From: Halichondria panicea
Taxonomy: Eukaryota; Porifera; Demospongiae; Suberitida; Halichondriidae
Direction of reading: 5' to 3'
NCBI RefSeq assembly: GCF_963675165.1
Contig: NC_087382.1
Span: 6,124,315-6,188,314, forward strand
DNA: 64,000 nucleotides
Under the pieces are notes generated by a model, which had not been told where the DNA came from, did no database searches, and saw only the letters and a program-made list of their open reading frames with translations. The stretch's first letter is position 1, and the number at the start of each line of letters is the position of its first letter. The translations under genes and the position numbers were made by a program. This document shows positions 11,801-22,760 of the stretch, one piece after another.

Positions 11801-13980
11801 TGACAGGACCAGTGCACCTCTCTCTGAAAGAAGTGTTGTGATGGTGATTTCTCCTCTTGTTTCTCTGAGTGAAGCCATCTTCAAAGTGTTGGTGTGTCTG
11901 TTCGACGTTCAGTGCCATTCTCTCTGGAAGGAAGTATTGTTGTGACATTTGCCGAAAATTGGTCACAGAGTAAGTACGTGGTGATCCGAGAACTGTGTGG
12001 CCTGAATGTGTTTACAATCCGAGGGACTTGTGTGTATCCGATCCGAGGGACTTGTTGCTTGAGTGTGTATCCGGACTTGTTGCTTGAGTGTGTATTAATG
12101 GATAGTGCTTTCAATGGTAAATCTATTGTGTAAATCAATAAGTAGTCCTCACATTATGTTACGTCACAGCCACTGTACTTATCCACATTTATTTTTTACC
12201 CACAGGTTTAACTAATTTCTTATGAGATTAACTTGTCGCCTGAGTGTGTATCCGATCCGAGCCTCAAGTTAAATCTACAGACCTGATGTTTTACTTAGCT
12301 GTCTCTGTCTACAGTATATTATATACAGAGAGGTAGCCTCTTCTTTTTCTGTTCTCTTTATCACAATAAGATAAAATACTGTTTTAACGTTCAATGAGAT
12401 AAAATACGGTAAATAATAAATTAATTGTCCACCCACGCGCCAACAGTAAATACCAGGCCCACTATTCAAGGGGCTGGAGTCGAGGCTAGGTTTCCATATT
12501 CATTATAACATACTGATAATTATTTTGTGCAACACTCTGGTGTGAGACGTTTAGTATACATGAGAGGCTGTATACACTGTATACAAATGTAAATACGTGT
12601 ATATACCTGAAGTTTAGTAGTATCCACGACACCTTTGGGGGTGGGTGCTTTTAATTCTAGATGAAATTTGGCTTGGGGCAGCAATCCAGACAAGGAGATG
12701 GTACAAATGGTTTTCTTGGGAGCATTTTCGTCAGGGAAGAACCTGCATACTATCCTGGGAGGGTAGTCGTGGAGATCCTCGGCTCTGAAGTTCTCCGTCT
12801 CAGGTTGATCCACTTCACTACGGGAGATCTGAGAAATAAAGAGAATGATAATTAGAGTGTGTCCAACTTCATATTTACCGTTTCCTTGTCTGGTTCCACA
12901 GACCACCCATGTACTAGGGGTCTGTTGAGGGTGGCATACATCTCAATAAACGTCAGTGATCCTAGAATCGTCTTGTCAATTGACTTTGAAGACACTTCAG
13001 GATAGTCTCGTGGGATCAACACATTATCAAGTGTCTCCAGAAACTGTAAAACCGGGGTACGTAAAATAAGCACACTTTAATTGAGCGTTCTTACCTTAGT
13101 ATAAAGGCTCCCAAAGAGACAGACTCCAATGATGACTATCCTGTCCCCAGTTGTCTGTGGAGGAGACCGGTAGACTCTGACAGTGTAGAGGTTACTGTCA
13201 GTCGCCCCTACTTGTATTTGTTGAAACAAAAGCCATTCGCAATTACAAATTAACTTTTACCTCTCTTTCTCTGACCAACTTTGAAGAAGTTCTTCAGTCG
13301 TGTGACCAGCGTAAGTCTCCCCTTATTTCCTCCAGGAGTAAACTCTGACTTGCCCTCTGGTACCTCCCGGTACACGTAGACAATCTTGGAGCCGGATCTC
13401 TTGGGAAACAAGTCAGCTTGGAGAAAGAGGAGGTCGTTAGCTTCTTGTTGGGTGGACACTCGTATATGATGCTCCATGGTCAGGGTCACCTCTCCGTCTA
13501 GACCTTCACTCGAGATCAAGTAAGATGGACTTGCAGACTGAATGCCCTCAGGCATAACAAACACATCCTTGGGGGCAAGGCTGGGTTGGACTTTAATGCC
13601 TACAGAGGTTCCTGGAGGAAAAGCGTTAGCTCGAACAGTCACTTCAACTCCATTGTTAAAGTCAGCATGTCCACCACTGGAGGTGAACTCTTTCTTTTGA
13701 GGCTCATCATAGAAAGTGACGTCAGGGTGTGCAAAGGTTTGGTAGAGGGGATCTACACATGTGGTAAACACACAGACCATGTGCTAGATACACAACAGAA
13801 GCACACACTTACATCCAGGTGGTGTGGAGAGTGTATCATTTGTTCTTGTCTTGTTCTGGTAGACTGGCTTCTTTCTAAAGTTGACTCACAATCATAAAGC
13901 CATTGACTCAACTGTGCAGTAGTTACTCACGCTTCTGTGTCAGTGAAAACTGTCCAGTTTCTGGGGAGGATCCGAACAGA
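8823..13980 (-). CDS. ZU5 and CARD-like domain protein, exons 3-13 (probably continuous with the PH exons upstream)
   Basis: Exons on the minus strand (plus coordinates): 13931-13980, 13813-13874, 13261-13752, 13095-13207, 12879-13043, 12607-12828, 11081-11167, 10767-10876, 10325-10707, 9600-9881 and 8823-9106; all borders are GT-AG and all phases agree. The 492-bp exon encodes a ZU5 domain (SSGGHADFNNGVEVTV through LDGEVTLTMEHHI), a beta-sandwich known from ankyrin, UNC5 and PIDD. A beta-rich region of unknown type follows (exons 6-8), then a helical segment (exons 9-11), then a CARD/death-fold-like helical bundle (exon 12, ending HEFFSTLKLNP). The last exon would add a hydrophobic helix (YLVGFVVGASLLAFLLVYEV). 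Exon 12 may instead stop at 9592. The C-terminus is the least certain part. Confidence 0.65.
10142..10277. mobile_element. MITE of the TACCGTAnnGCG family in an intron
   Basis: The 136-bp unit begins TACCGTACAGCGCTTTAG and ends in TACGGTA, with a cctcgaaa/tttcgagg core. It belongs to the same family as 32971-33181 and 40791-41029. It lies in the intron between exons 11 and 12 of the ZU5 gene. Confidence 0.65.
11398..12488. mobile_element. 1091-bp TAGCCTC-family transposon with a 9-bp target-site duplication
   Basis: The left end TAGCCTCGATTCC is preceded by GGTTTCCAT (11389-11397). The right end GGAGTCGAGGCTA is followed by the same GGTTTCCAT (12489-12497). The element sits in the intron between exons 8 and 9 of the ZU5 gene, in the opposite reading direction. 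It carries a broken RecQ-like helicase stretch. Its right part also contains an internal TAGCCTCTTC at 12333 followed by sequence that is the reverse complement of the right end of the element at 39013-39802. A 9-bp duplication suggests the Mutator-like group, but no transposase is visible. Confidence 0.75.
11600..11960 (+). pseudogene. RecQ-like helicase fragment inside the transposon
   Basis: From the ATG at 11600 a short frame reads through KQLEALKCLYAG and VPTGYGKSQSK, which has the Walker A motif (GYGKS) in the context usual for RecQ-type superfamily II helicases. The frame stops at 11791. In another frame, VMVISPLVSLSEAIFKVL (about 11838-11895) matches motif Ia (VISPLxSL) at the expected distance. 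The fragment is broken by a frameshift and has no later helicase motifs, so it is a captured or decayed piece. It could also be a true exon of an unrecognised nested gene. Confidence 0.6.
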
Positions 13981-14370
13981 CTGCAGAGTGTGCACAATTA
14001 TGTTAATTGATAGGGAATCTCAGTGGTGCATGTATCCAAAAGGCCGTGTAAAGTAAGCAAAAAAAAGTGTGCAGTATAATGTAGTATATAGCTACGCTAC
14101 AATGGATAAAGAACAAATATACGGAGTCTCAACACCCTCTTACTGCATTTTCTAGAAACGCCACTACATTATCTACAACGTAATTAATCACGGCACACGT
14201 ATATGCAGAGGTGGCTTGGTGTGCATGTATATTATTATGTGTGTATAATAATTATATGTGGGTGGGCGCTACAAGTGGTGCAAATTACACACTAGAGATA
14301 AGATAAGATCTACATGGGAACTACATGAAACTGAAAGTGCCTCAGATCGAGAAGGTATACGTATTAGCAG

Positions 14371-14590
14371 GAGCCCATTAAGAGAAGGAACGGCTGATCT
14401 GACTACAGAAATCACATTTCGTAAGTGGTTTATGACTTATTCACTAAGTGGTTGAATCCATACACGCATTATACGCAACACAGCACTGTGGTTTGCAAGC
14501 ACTTAGTCACTTCCTAAAAATATCTAGAATTCCTATGTCACCAGAAATTACAAAACGTGATCCCCAAAGGGTTTATAAAAGCAACAAGAC
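14371..14590. repeat. Copy of the aggagccca MITE, empty for the inner insertion
   Basis: The order aggagcccat, agagaagga, cgtaagtggt, aagtggttgaatcc and gcaagcacttagtc matches the two flanks of the element at 18338-19437. Here ttgaatcc is uninterrupted, so this copy serves as an empty site. It lies in the intron between PH exon 2 and exon 3. Confidence 0.65.
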
Positions 14591-15370
14591 TTAGCAACAG
14601 TTTTATTTTTGAAAATGTTCTGTTTTGACAGGGGATTTCTGCTTCTATACTTGGCGTTGGCCCTGAATTTCCCTGCTTCAACATTGGAATGGACGAGAAG
14701 ATTAACTATGTATAATTTATGACTCCCCTTTTTTCATTTTTCAGGAAGCGCTCTGCAACAAACAAGCCCAGCCCCTTTTTTTGCAAAAAACCACTCGAGT
14801 TCCACCCTCCAGCCTATAATTATGGCCAAGCTTCTCGGTTCTGTACAGCCAGCTTGCTACACTATTCAGTCCCAAAAAGATGCAAGAGTCTACTGAATGC
14901 GCAGTAAAAAAGTTTGAAACATGCATTGTTGCAGAATAGAAACAGAAGCAGTGGCGAATAGGAAAAATAAAAGGGGGGATCCAAACTAACAGGCGCACAG
15001 CGTGAAAATTTGGGGGTTACGCCCACTTCCGATCACATGTTGTGCAGTAAGACTAGGGAACAGCCAGGGGAAGTCCCATAATAGACTTGCGTAGAGAGCT
15101 ATAGAGTTAGTTGCTACTAACATTCAACTAGCTAGCCTAGGCTAACCATTGACTTTGAACACTCTTTTGGCAGTTGATACATCAAAACAACAGGTATATA
15201 TACCGTATTTACTTGATTAAACGTCCTCCTTGATTAAACGCCCATCTTGTTTAAACGCCCATGGTAAAAGCTGTCTTTGTCAATAAACGCCCCTCTTAAA
15301 TAATCACCCATGTATGGGGCGTGGCACTGTGGGTGGAGCTGAATTAGCACAGCTGAAACAATGGCCTGGC

Positions 15371-15759
15371 CGAGGGGTCCGACACTGTAATTTTTAGCGT
15401 ACAAGATTTCAAAATCTCGAGATTTCAGAGATTTCAGAGATTTCACAAAGCATCACTGGGGTTGAAGATTGAACGTTCTACCGTCATTCAACACTTGCAC
15501 TAGTCATGCACCTCGGTCATGGATGCACTAGCACTTGCACTAGCACTTGCACTGTGAGCTGATGCAGTCAAGGCATAGATGGGCGTGCCCGTCCCCTTTT
15601 TGTAGGCAGGCCACGCCCATCTGGTTAAGGCATGACATTGAGATTATATTAAGATTACAGAAATGAGGTCAAAGGTGGGATTTTAGAGATCAAGATTTCG
15701 GGATTTTATGAGATTTCAAAAGTTGGTGTACAAGATTTCACGCAGTGTCGGACCCCTCG
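15371..15759. mobile_element. 389-bp MITE with CGAGGGGTCCGACACTG inverted ends and a 9-10-bp target duplication
   Basis: The element starts CGAGGGGTCCGACACTG and ends with its exact reverse complement. ATGGCCTGGC flanks both sides (15361-15370 and 15760-15769). The inside has agatttcagagatttc-type and gcacttgcacta tandem words and no reading frame. It lies in a ZU5/PH gene intron. Confidence 0.85.
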
Positions 15760-16001
15760 ATGGCCTGGCAGCATAGAATAAATAGATATATACTATTCAT
15801 GATGGCAGAGAGGACACAGAGGAAGAAACACCACTCCTACGACTTAAGATTGAAGCTGAGACCTGTGGCAGCAGAAAGTTACTGGTGATTAACCCTACCA
15901 TCCTACAACTATAACGAGTGTTGCAAGCGTGCGCTTGCTAATGCCTCTCGCCATGTTATGCTTTCGCTCAAATAGTGTTATAGCAGTTTCTATTATATTA
16001 A

Positions 16002-16926
16002 CCCTTTAACCGCCACGGGCCACGATCGTGGCCCGCAATAGTGACTTTTTTTGCGAAATTCTAATTCTGCGATACTTAGGAAGTAGCTCGAACTACGCAC
16101 ATCCCTGTATAGAGGAAGAGCTGTAGAATCACGTGCAATTTAGTCTAGAATTTTCCAAGCCACGTTGCTATGTTAAAATTTCATTAGCATCTTACCGCAC
16201 GAAGTTTATAGCTATGGCTAGGTTGTTTACTCGTGCCGATGTGCTTGAACAGCTTGAGGACAGCAATGGCGATGTCTCCTCTGGTGATGACAGTGCCTAT
16301 GAAGGAGAGGGGATAGTAGGATACCTCCCAAAGGCTACCAGATTTATGCCAGACGCTGATGAACTGTCTAGGACTGAGGACATGCATGACATGGACCTAG
16401 ACGCTAGAGCTATGGACTAGGACGGTGAAAGACCAGGAGAGGGCTCACTGTGTGACTCTGGCAAGTAGTATAGTATAGCTAGAATATCAGTAGTAAGTAT
16501 AGTATAGCTAAAATAGAATTAGCAGTAATGAACAGTCTTTATGTGAGCTTGTAAATTTCATAGATCGTTCACCGATATAGTAATCACATGTACGTATTGT
16601 ACTTTAAATTGATATATCTTAGCACTGTTACATTCATATGATGTGAAAATCAAGCTTAGTCGAGCCTTTATACCATATGATAGGCTGATCCATAAAAAAA
16701 ATTTTTTGAAGTTTATCTCACCGCTGGCCAAGCATTTAAAATGATAAAAACGGGTGAGCGTAATAACCGTGGTTGTTATGGCAACACATGTTGCATTATT
16801 TTATTCCTTGTTGTATGGGCATTCTATTGGTATATGGTTGCTAGGCATTTTATTGGTCTGGAAACCTGATAGAGAATTTACAGACATTTCACTTCACTGT
16901 TAATTAAGAATCCGATGGTTAAAGGG
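16002..16926 (+). mobile_element. 925-bp piggyBac-like element with TTAA target duplication
   Basis: Left boundary TTAA (15998-16001) followed by CCCTTTAACC; right boundary GGTTAAAGGG followed by TTAA (16927-16930). CCCTTT ends plus a TTAA duplication are hallmarks of piggyBac. The paralogous segment at 21444-21447 has a single TTAA and no insert, proving the insertion. It retains a short N-terminal transposase-like frame, so it is an internally deleted, non-autonomous copy. Confidence 0.85.
16214..16420 (+). pseudogene. PiggyBac transposase N-terminal fragment
   Basis: The 68-residue frame MARLFTRADVLEQLEDS continues into an acidic, serine-rich stretch (SSGDDSAYEGEG). Such acidic N-termini are common in piggyBac transposases. 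The frame ends before the catalytic DDD domain. The identification rests mainly on the surrounding TTAA/CCCTTT borders. Confidence 0.5.
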
Positions 16927-17682
16927 TTAAAGTTAGCTTCTCTATATAAAGTCACTGAGAAGAAAAGACTTATTTACATGCATCTATATTGTTGTTATTT
17001 ATGGCTTACCAGGACCTCAAGAAAGAAGAAAATTGATTCTTTCAGGATCTGTAGTTCAGTGTATATAATATCTATGAAGAAAAGAGTTGTGTACATGCAT
17101 ATTGTTATCTATAATTATTGTTATATGGTAGTGTTTTGTGGTTTACCAGGCCCTCAAGAAAAATATGATTCTGCCAGGGGAGGATCTGGATCTTGAATAT
17201 TATTTTCTCACACATGGGGAATGAGCGCGCATGCGCATTACATCCACAGGAATAATTAAAGGGTGTGTCCAAAGAGATCAATTTCACAAAATTAATAGCT
17301 ACTGCTAGCTAGGCGTTTTAACTGAATCTTGTAGCTAACAAAAAGCTAGCGCTTTGGTACAAAGCTAACTCATATGTTGAATAGAAAGTTTGTGCGAACA
17401 GATATGCTATAAAAGATTCTGAAGAGACTGCAACAGCCTTCAATGTGAGTCAAACTAGCCATAACTCGAGAAAGAAGCTTTAGTTTGCTAATCCACTAAT
17501 CAAAATCCAAGAAAACGTGGCTAGAAGCCTATAGAAGCTGTCAGTTTTCGTCGCATTGCAACCGTTAAGCAGTTACTGCTGGAACACACACACACACACA
17601 CACAGTCAGCTTTACCGTATCCCTCGTGCGGCTACGCCTCGAGGAATAATTATACACAACATCCCGATACACAGATGCAAAG

Positions 17683-18102
17683 CAGGGGCGTAGCCAGGAT
17701 TTTAGAGAAAGGGGTGCTAATGAAAGAGGGCGCAAAGCGCCCGATTTTTAGCCGCGCAGTGCCGAAATTTGGTTGACCGGAAGCCACACCTCTTATTAAT
17801 GACGTCATAATTAACTTATGTGCCAAGTATGGCGTGGCTGAACCTTTATTTGCATAGAGAAGCTGGCCACGATCACAAAAGAGAACTAGTTCATAGATTT
17901 AAGCCAGAATAGCTCACAGTTTAGAGACTGAATCGTTTTCCTTGCTATACTAGCTAGCTAACAGCCTAACTGCAGTAAGATTTGGAAGAGAAGGGGGTGC
18001 TCAGCTGGATAATCAGATACATTTCTCTGTGATTTGTATACTTCACTCAGGCTGGTTGGGGGTGCTCGAGCACCCCTAGCACCCCCCCTGGCTACGCCCC
18101 TG
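17683..18102. mobile_element. 420-bp CAGGGGCGTAGC-ended MITE with 5-bp duplication
   Basis: The ends are CAGGGGCGTAGCCAGG and its complement CCTGGCTACGCCCCTG. CAAAG flanks both sides (17678-17682 and 18103-18107). The element at 35627-36849 has the same ends and also a 5-bp duplication (ATTAC). There is no coding potential. Confidence 0.8.
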
Positions 18103-18220
18103 CAAAGAAACGCCCAGATCCGAGATCTCGCACAACACAACAGCAAGCTGTTACATGCCACTGGCACTTATAGTGTAATACGCAAACCAAGGCATAATCA
18201 CCAAAGTTCCTGCATATTAC

Positions 18221-19584
18221 CAGGAGCCCATAAATAAGAGAAGGAGCGACTGGCTACGGGGATCACGTTTCGTAAGTGGTTATGACTGCATTCCATATTA
18301 TGTGCACAGTCACTTAACTGACATAAGTGGTTGAATCCTACGGAAGCCCGTAGGGGCCATTTAGTTCCACTCTAAGATTCCACTCTAGAACACACTTCCA
18401 CTCTGAAATTCCACTCTGGAATGCACTTCCATTCTAAAATTCCACTCTAGGATGCACTTCCATTCTGAAATTCCATTCTAGAATGCATTTCCAATCTGAA
18501 ATTCCATTGTGCTATCACATGATATTTAGCCATCCAGTGTGAAAAATGGCTAGTGAAGTTGAGACACTTGTTAATATTTTGAGAGTGCATGCATGCATGG
18601 GTATAATTATTCTTACAGGCTAATCCGGCCTGTGTTTTTGATCTTGTTAACCCCTAACAGCTACTGTAGTAATTATTCTGAAACAGTTAGGACACAAGCA
18701 AACAACCACAGCATTTGGGGACATGAATGCTAATGATCTGTCTATACAACACATGCACAAATTGATATTAATAATTCGTTATACAAATCATCAATAAACG
18801 TTTAATCTAGCTGCACTTTTATGTTCATAGTTGCCAGTTCTCCTACTAAGTGCCTGAACACGTACAGGACCAGATGATGTCAATTTGACCTTTGTTCTGA
18901 CACATACGACATGCACCTCCACTCTGGTTGAACATCAGAGAACGCAGAGCTGGTAGGCGGGACTTTGTTCTGCATTGGGGACACTATACTCCCATGCACA
19001 CCCCTTACAGATACTACACTAATATTACGCGTGGGTGGGGGTCACTCAAAGATGCGTAGCTACAACGGCTGAATCTGAATTTCGGTGTAGCCCTTACTAC
19101 AGAATAGTATCAATTAAATAATTATAACTACTTGCATGTGGGAGGTTATCAAAAACATGCACCATTCCTTCAACTGCTATTAATAAATGAGTCCACTATA
19201 CATACACACACACAGTAATATATACCATAATTATACTCACGAACGATTTATCAGAGCAGTTTAGTCAGTATAGTAGACACGATCTTGGTACAGGGATGAG
19301 GCCGGCCATGATATCACGTGATTAGCACAATGGAAGTGCACTCCAGAATGGAAGTTCAGAGTGGAATTTTAGAATGGAAGTGCATTCCAGAGTGGAATAT
19401 TAGAGTGGAACTAAATGGCTCCTACGGGCTTCCGTAGAATCCCTACACGTGTTATATGCAATACAGGGCTGCGGTTTGCAAGCACTTAGTCGCTTCCATA
19501 CAAGGAAGTAGAGTTTCATTGGGAAACGTGATCCCTGAGCATACATTGAAGTCAGCCGCTCCTTCTCTTATTTATGGGCTCCTG
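18221..19584. mobile_element. Outer inverted-repeat MITE, host of a nested transposon, next to a splice donor
   Basis: The left end CAGGAGCCCATAAATAAGAG recurs as its reverse complement at the right end (about 19550-19584). The element is split by the 1100-bp insertion at 18338-19437. Its right end lies about ten bases from the exon-2 splice donor of the PH gene (19594-19595). Confidence 0.7.
18338..19437. mobile_element. 1100-bp transposon with CTACGGAAGCCCGTAG ends and AATC duplication
   Basis: It starts CTACGGAAGCCCGTAGG and ends CCTACGGGCTTCCGTAG, with AATC on both sides (18334-18337 and 19438-19441). The related site at 14452 has one uninterrupted AATC. Both ends carry subterminal tandem words (ttccactctgaaattcc, gcacttccattct) in inverted arrangement, likely transposase-binding sites. 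No transposase frame is visible, so it is non-autonomous. Confidence 0.85.
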
Positions 19585-19595
19585 ATATTACTCAC

Positions 19596-22500
19596 GCTCA
19601 AGTCTTGCTCAGTGAACAGTTGTGCATGTGCATTGAGAGTGTCCACCCAGTCTTGTTTGTCATTCCCTGACTCTGCCACCAGATGATACACCCTCTCCTT
19701 TGTGTGCACGTCAAACACGTGCTCATGACCTTTGATGGGCTCACGACTTATAACCTGGGTGCACGAATTCATGTTGATGACCCCTATAGGGAGGAAATCA
19801 AGAAAACAATGCAAAGCTGTTAACACAAGCACCCCCTTTATTAGAATGATAGTGTTGAATCAACAAAATAAAATAAAGAACAGCACTCACAGAGGATCGA
19901 AGCACTATATACAGCATAATAATTATGTTACCTGACTTCAATTTATATAATTAATAGCATGGTTAAGAGTGCAATAACACAAGTAAGAAGCAATAGCAAG
20001 GCTTGTGAGACTACACTGACTTATTATGCCAGTTGTGCAATTATATGCGCAGTGAGGTATATGCATATGGTAGTGTGTTTGCGTGTCTGTGTGTGTAGAG
20101 TGTAGACTCGCAAGCTTTTGCACGTGAAAAAGATACTGCCGGTAAAACTCTGTGTAGAGACTTTTATGGCGTGTAATTTGAGTCAGTATTGTGCCGATAA
20201 TTTTGCCAGGGCAAAAATGTTTTACTGGGACAATTGCCGCGGCAAAACAGTTTGGCTCGCTAATACCGGGACGATTGCCACAGCAAAATGCAAAATTTTG
20301 TGGATAGGTAAATACCGCTCCAGAATGTTTACTGAGCTATTTGCCGCGGCAAAAACATTTCCCGGGACAATTACCGCGGTAAAAAATATTTACCGGGCCG
20401 GATCCAATCATTACATGATGTGCACCTGATCTGCCTTGTGGTGTAAGATGTAGCTATATATATAGCTGTACGTGTAGTGATCTTGTATTTACCATCTTCA
20501 GAGTGTTAGCAAGCTATGAATAGGTCAAGAAAGAGAGCCCCTCTGTGTAATATAAGTAATTAGATAGCTCATCTTTCAACTTGTGCATGCTATTATTTTT
20601 AGCACTCCCACAAGAGCTGGTGATGCTATGAAGACCTGGCTAGAAATTAAAGACTTTCTATCTGCTAAAGAGTTGTACTTCTCCATTGTTTTCCTGTTCC
20701 CCCCCCTCATTAATCCCGATGTAATTATTAGAATTTTTGTTGTTCACTTAAAACCAAGAAACGATTATGAGTATAAAACAATACACTTAATTGAGCTAGC
20801 TTCTTTGTTGTGTCACAGAGATGAATGTTCTGTTTCAGATATGCAAGTAAATGGAGTCCATGGTGGTTTCAGCTGTGCCAGTAAATGCAATCCATGGTGG
20901 TTTGAGCTGTACAAGACTATATTATCTACTTGTTAATTTAATACTCTCTGAAAGGCAGCCAATAACGAGATCACAACATCCATAACATTAACACTTGTCA
21001 ATGAATAAAAATAATAAATAAAAATTTATAAATGTACACCACGAGGCAGATCAGGTGCACATGCATCATGTGATGATTGGATCTGGCCTGATAAATATTT
21101 TTTGTCGCTGCAACTGTCCCGGTAAATGTTTTTGCTGCGGCAAATGGCTCAGTAAACATTCTCGAGTGGTGGTATTTACCCATCCACAACATTTTGCTTT
21201 TTGCCGCGGCAATCGTCCCGGTATTTAGCGAGCCAAACTGTTTTGCCGCGACAATTGTCCCGATAAAAATATTGCCGCGGCGAATGTCCGGGTAAACATT
21301 TTTGCTCCGGCAATAATTATTACCGGCACAATACTGACTTAAACTAGTGTTCAAGCTGGCGCTGTGCTAATGCCTCTCGCCATGTTTTTGCTTTCGCTCA
21401 AAAGTATTAGAGTGTTATATTAGTTTTTATAATGAATTTTATATTAAAGTTAGCTTATCTATATAAAGTCACTGAGAAGAAAATACTTATTTACATGCAT
21501 CTATTGTTGTTATTTATGGCTTACCAGGACCTCAAGAAAGAAGAAAATTGATTCTTCCAGGATCTGTAGTTCAGTGTATATAATATCTAAGAAGAAAAGA
21601 CCTGTGTACATGCATATTGTTATCTATATTGTTATATGGTAGTGTTTTGTGGCTTACCAGGCCCTCAAGACAAAGATGATTCTGCCAGGAGGATCTGGAT
21701 CTGGATATTATTTTCTCACACATGGGGAATGAGCGCGCATGCGCATTACATCCACAGGAATAATTAAAGGGTGTGTCCAAAGAGATCCACAAATGGCTAC
21801 TGCTAGCTAGCTAGCTAGCTGTTTTAACAGATATTTTCTGAGTATTGTAGCTAACAAAAAGCTAGCGCTTTAGTGCAAGGCTAACTCATATGTTGAATAG
21901 AAAGTTTGTGCGGACAGATGATGCTATGAAAGATTCTGAAGAGACTGCAACAGCCTTCAATGTGAGTCAAACTAGCCATAACTTGAGAAAGAAGCTTTAG
22001 TTTGCTAATCCACGAATCAAAATCCAAGAGAACGTGGCTAGAAGCCTATAGAAGCTGTTAGCTTTCGTCGCATTGCAACCGTTGAGCAGTTACAGCTGGA
22101 ACAGACACACAGACACACAGACACACAGACATACAGACACACAGACACACACACAGTCAGCTTTACCGTATCCCTCGTGCGGCTACGCCTCGAGGCATAA
22201 TTACACGCCATAGACTTGTGCAACGTTTGTCACAATATTTGTGGCAATTTTGCTAGATCACGTGCGGTTACCACATGCATGCAAGATCATTGACATAGTG
22301 AGCCCTAAGCCCTGATAAAAAATTAGAATACTTTTAGCATATAATATATAGGTGCGTCTAAAGAATAATTATTAGATCCCACTTGAGTGTATTTGCTTAT
22401 TGTTGCTATGTGCTTTATTTCTAATAGAGGACCTGGTATAACGTGCTCTATATTAATTGCCTTTGGCTATATTGAATACAATACACGTGAAGATCATACA

Positions 22501-22729
22501 ATACGTACAGCTATCTGCCATGATTGTTATTATTTTTTACATAAGCTTATATATAAGCATTCATGCAATACAAATATACATACCCATGCACGCTCTGCTA
22601 GATCCGCTCATAATTTATTATCCACTCAACTATAGTGTCCAATATACTAGACTCTGGAGACTTTTACGCGGTAGCCTTAGGTTCTTGGTATTTATGCCTC
22701 GGTGCGCATGCGCAAGCGAGGTATACGGT

Positions 22730-22760
<31 letters not shown>

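Larger units (their letters stand above)
15905..17645. repeat. Duplicated segment copy A (partner 21350-22195), carrying a piggyBac insertion
   Basis: The block ctaatgcctctcgccatg through to ctcgtgcggctacgcctcgagg is shared with 21350-22195 in the same orientation. Copy A is interrupted by the TTAA-flanked insertion at 16002-16926. Shared landmarks include ggcttaccaggacctcaagaa, gagcgcgcatgcgcattacat and a terminal CA microsatellite. Both copies lie in the same gene's introns. Confidence 0.8.

Noticed and set aside
17958-18237. Frames across 18034-18167 on both strands
   Set aside because: They lie within the inverted end of the CAGGGGCGTAGC element.
20583-20936. 117-residue frame as a transposase of the fold-back element
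   Set aside because: No catalytic motif or DNA-binding domain could be recognised.
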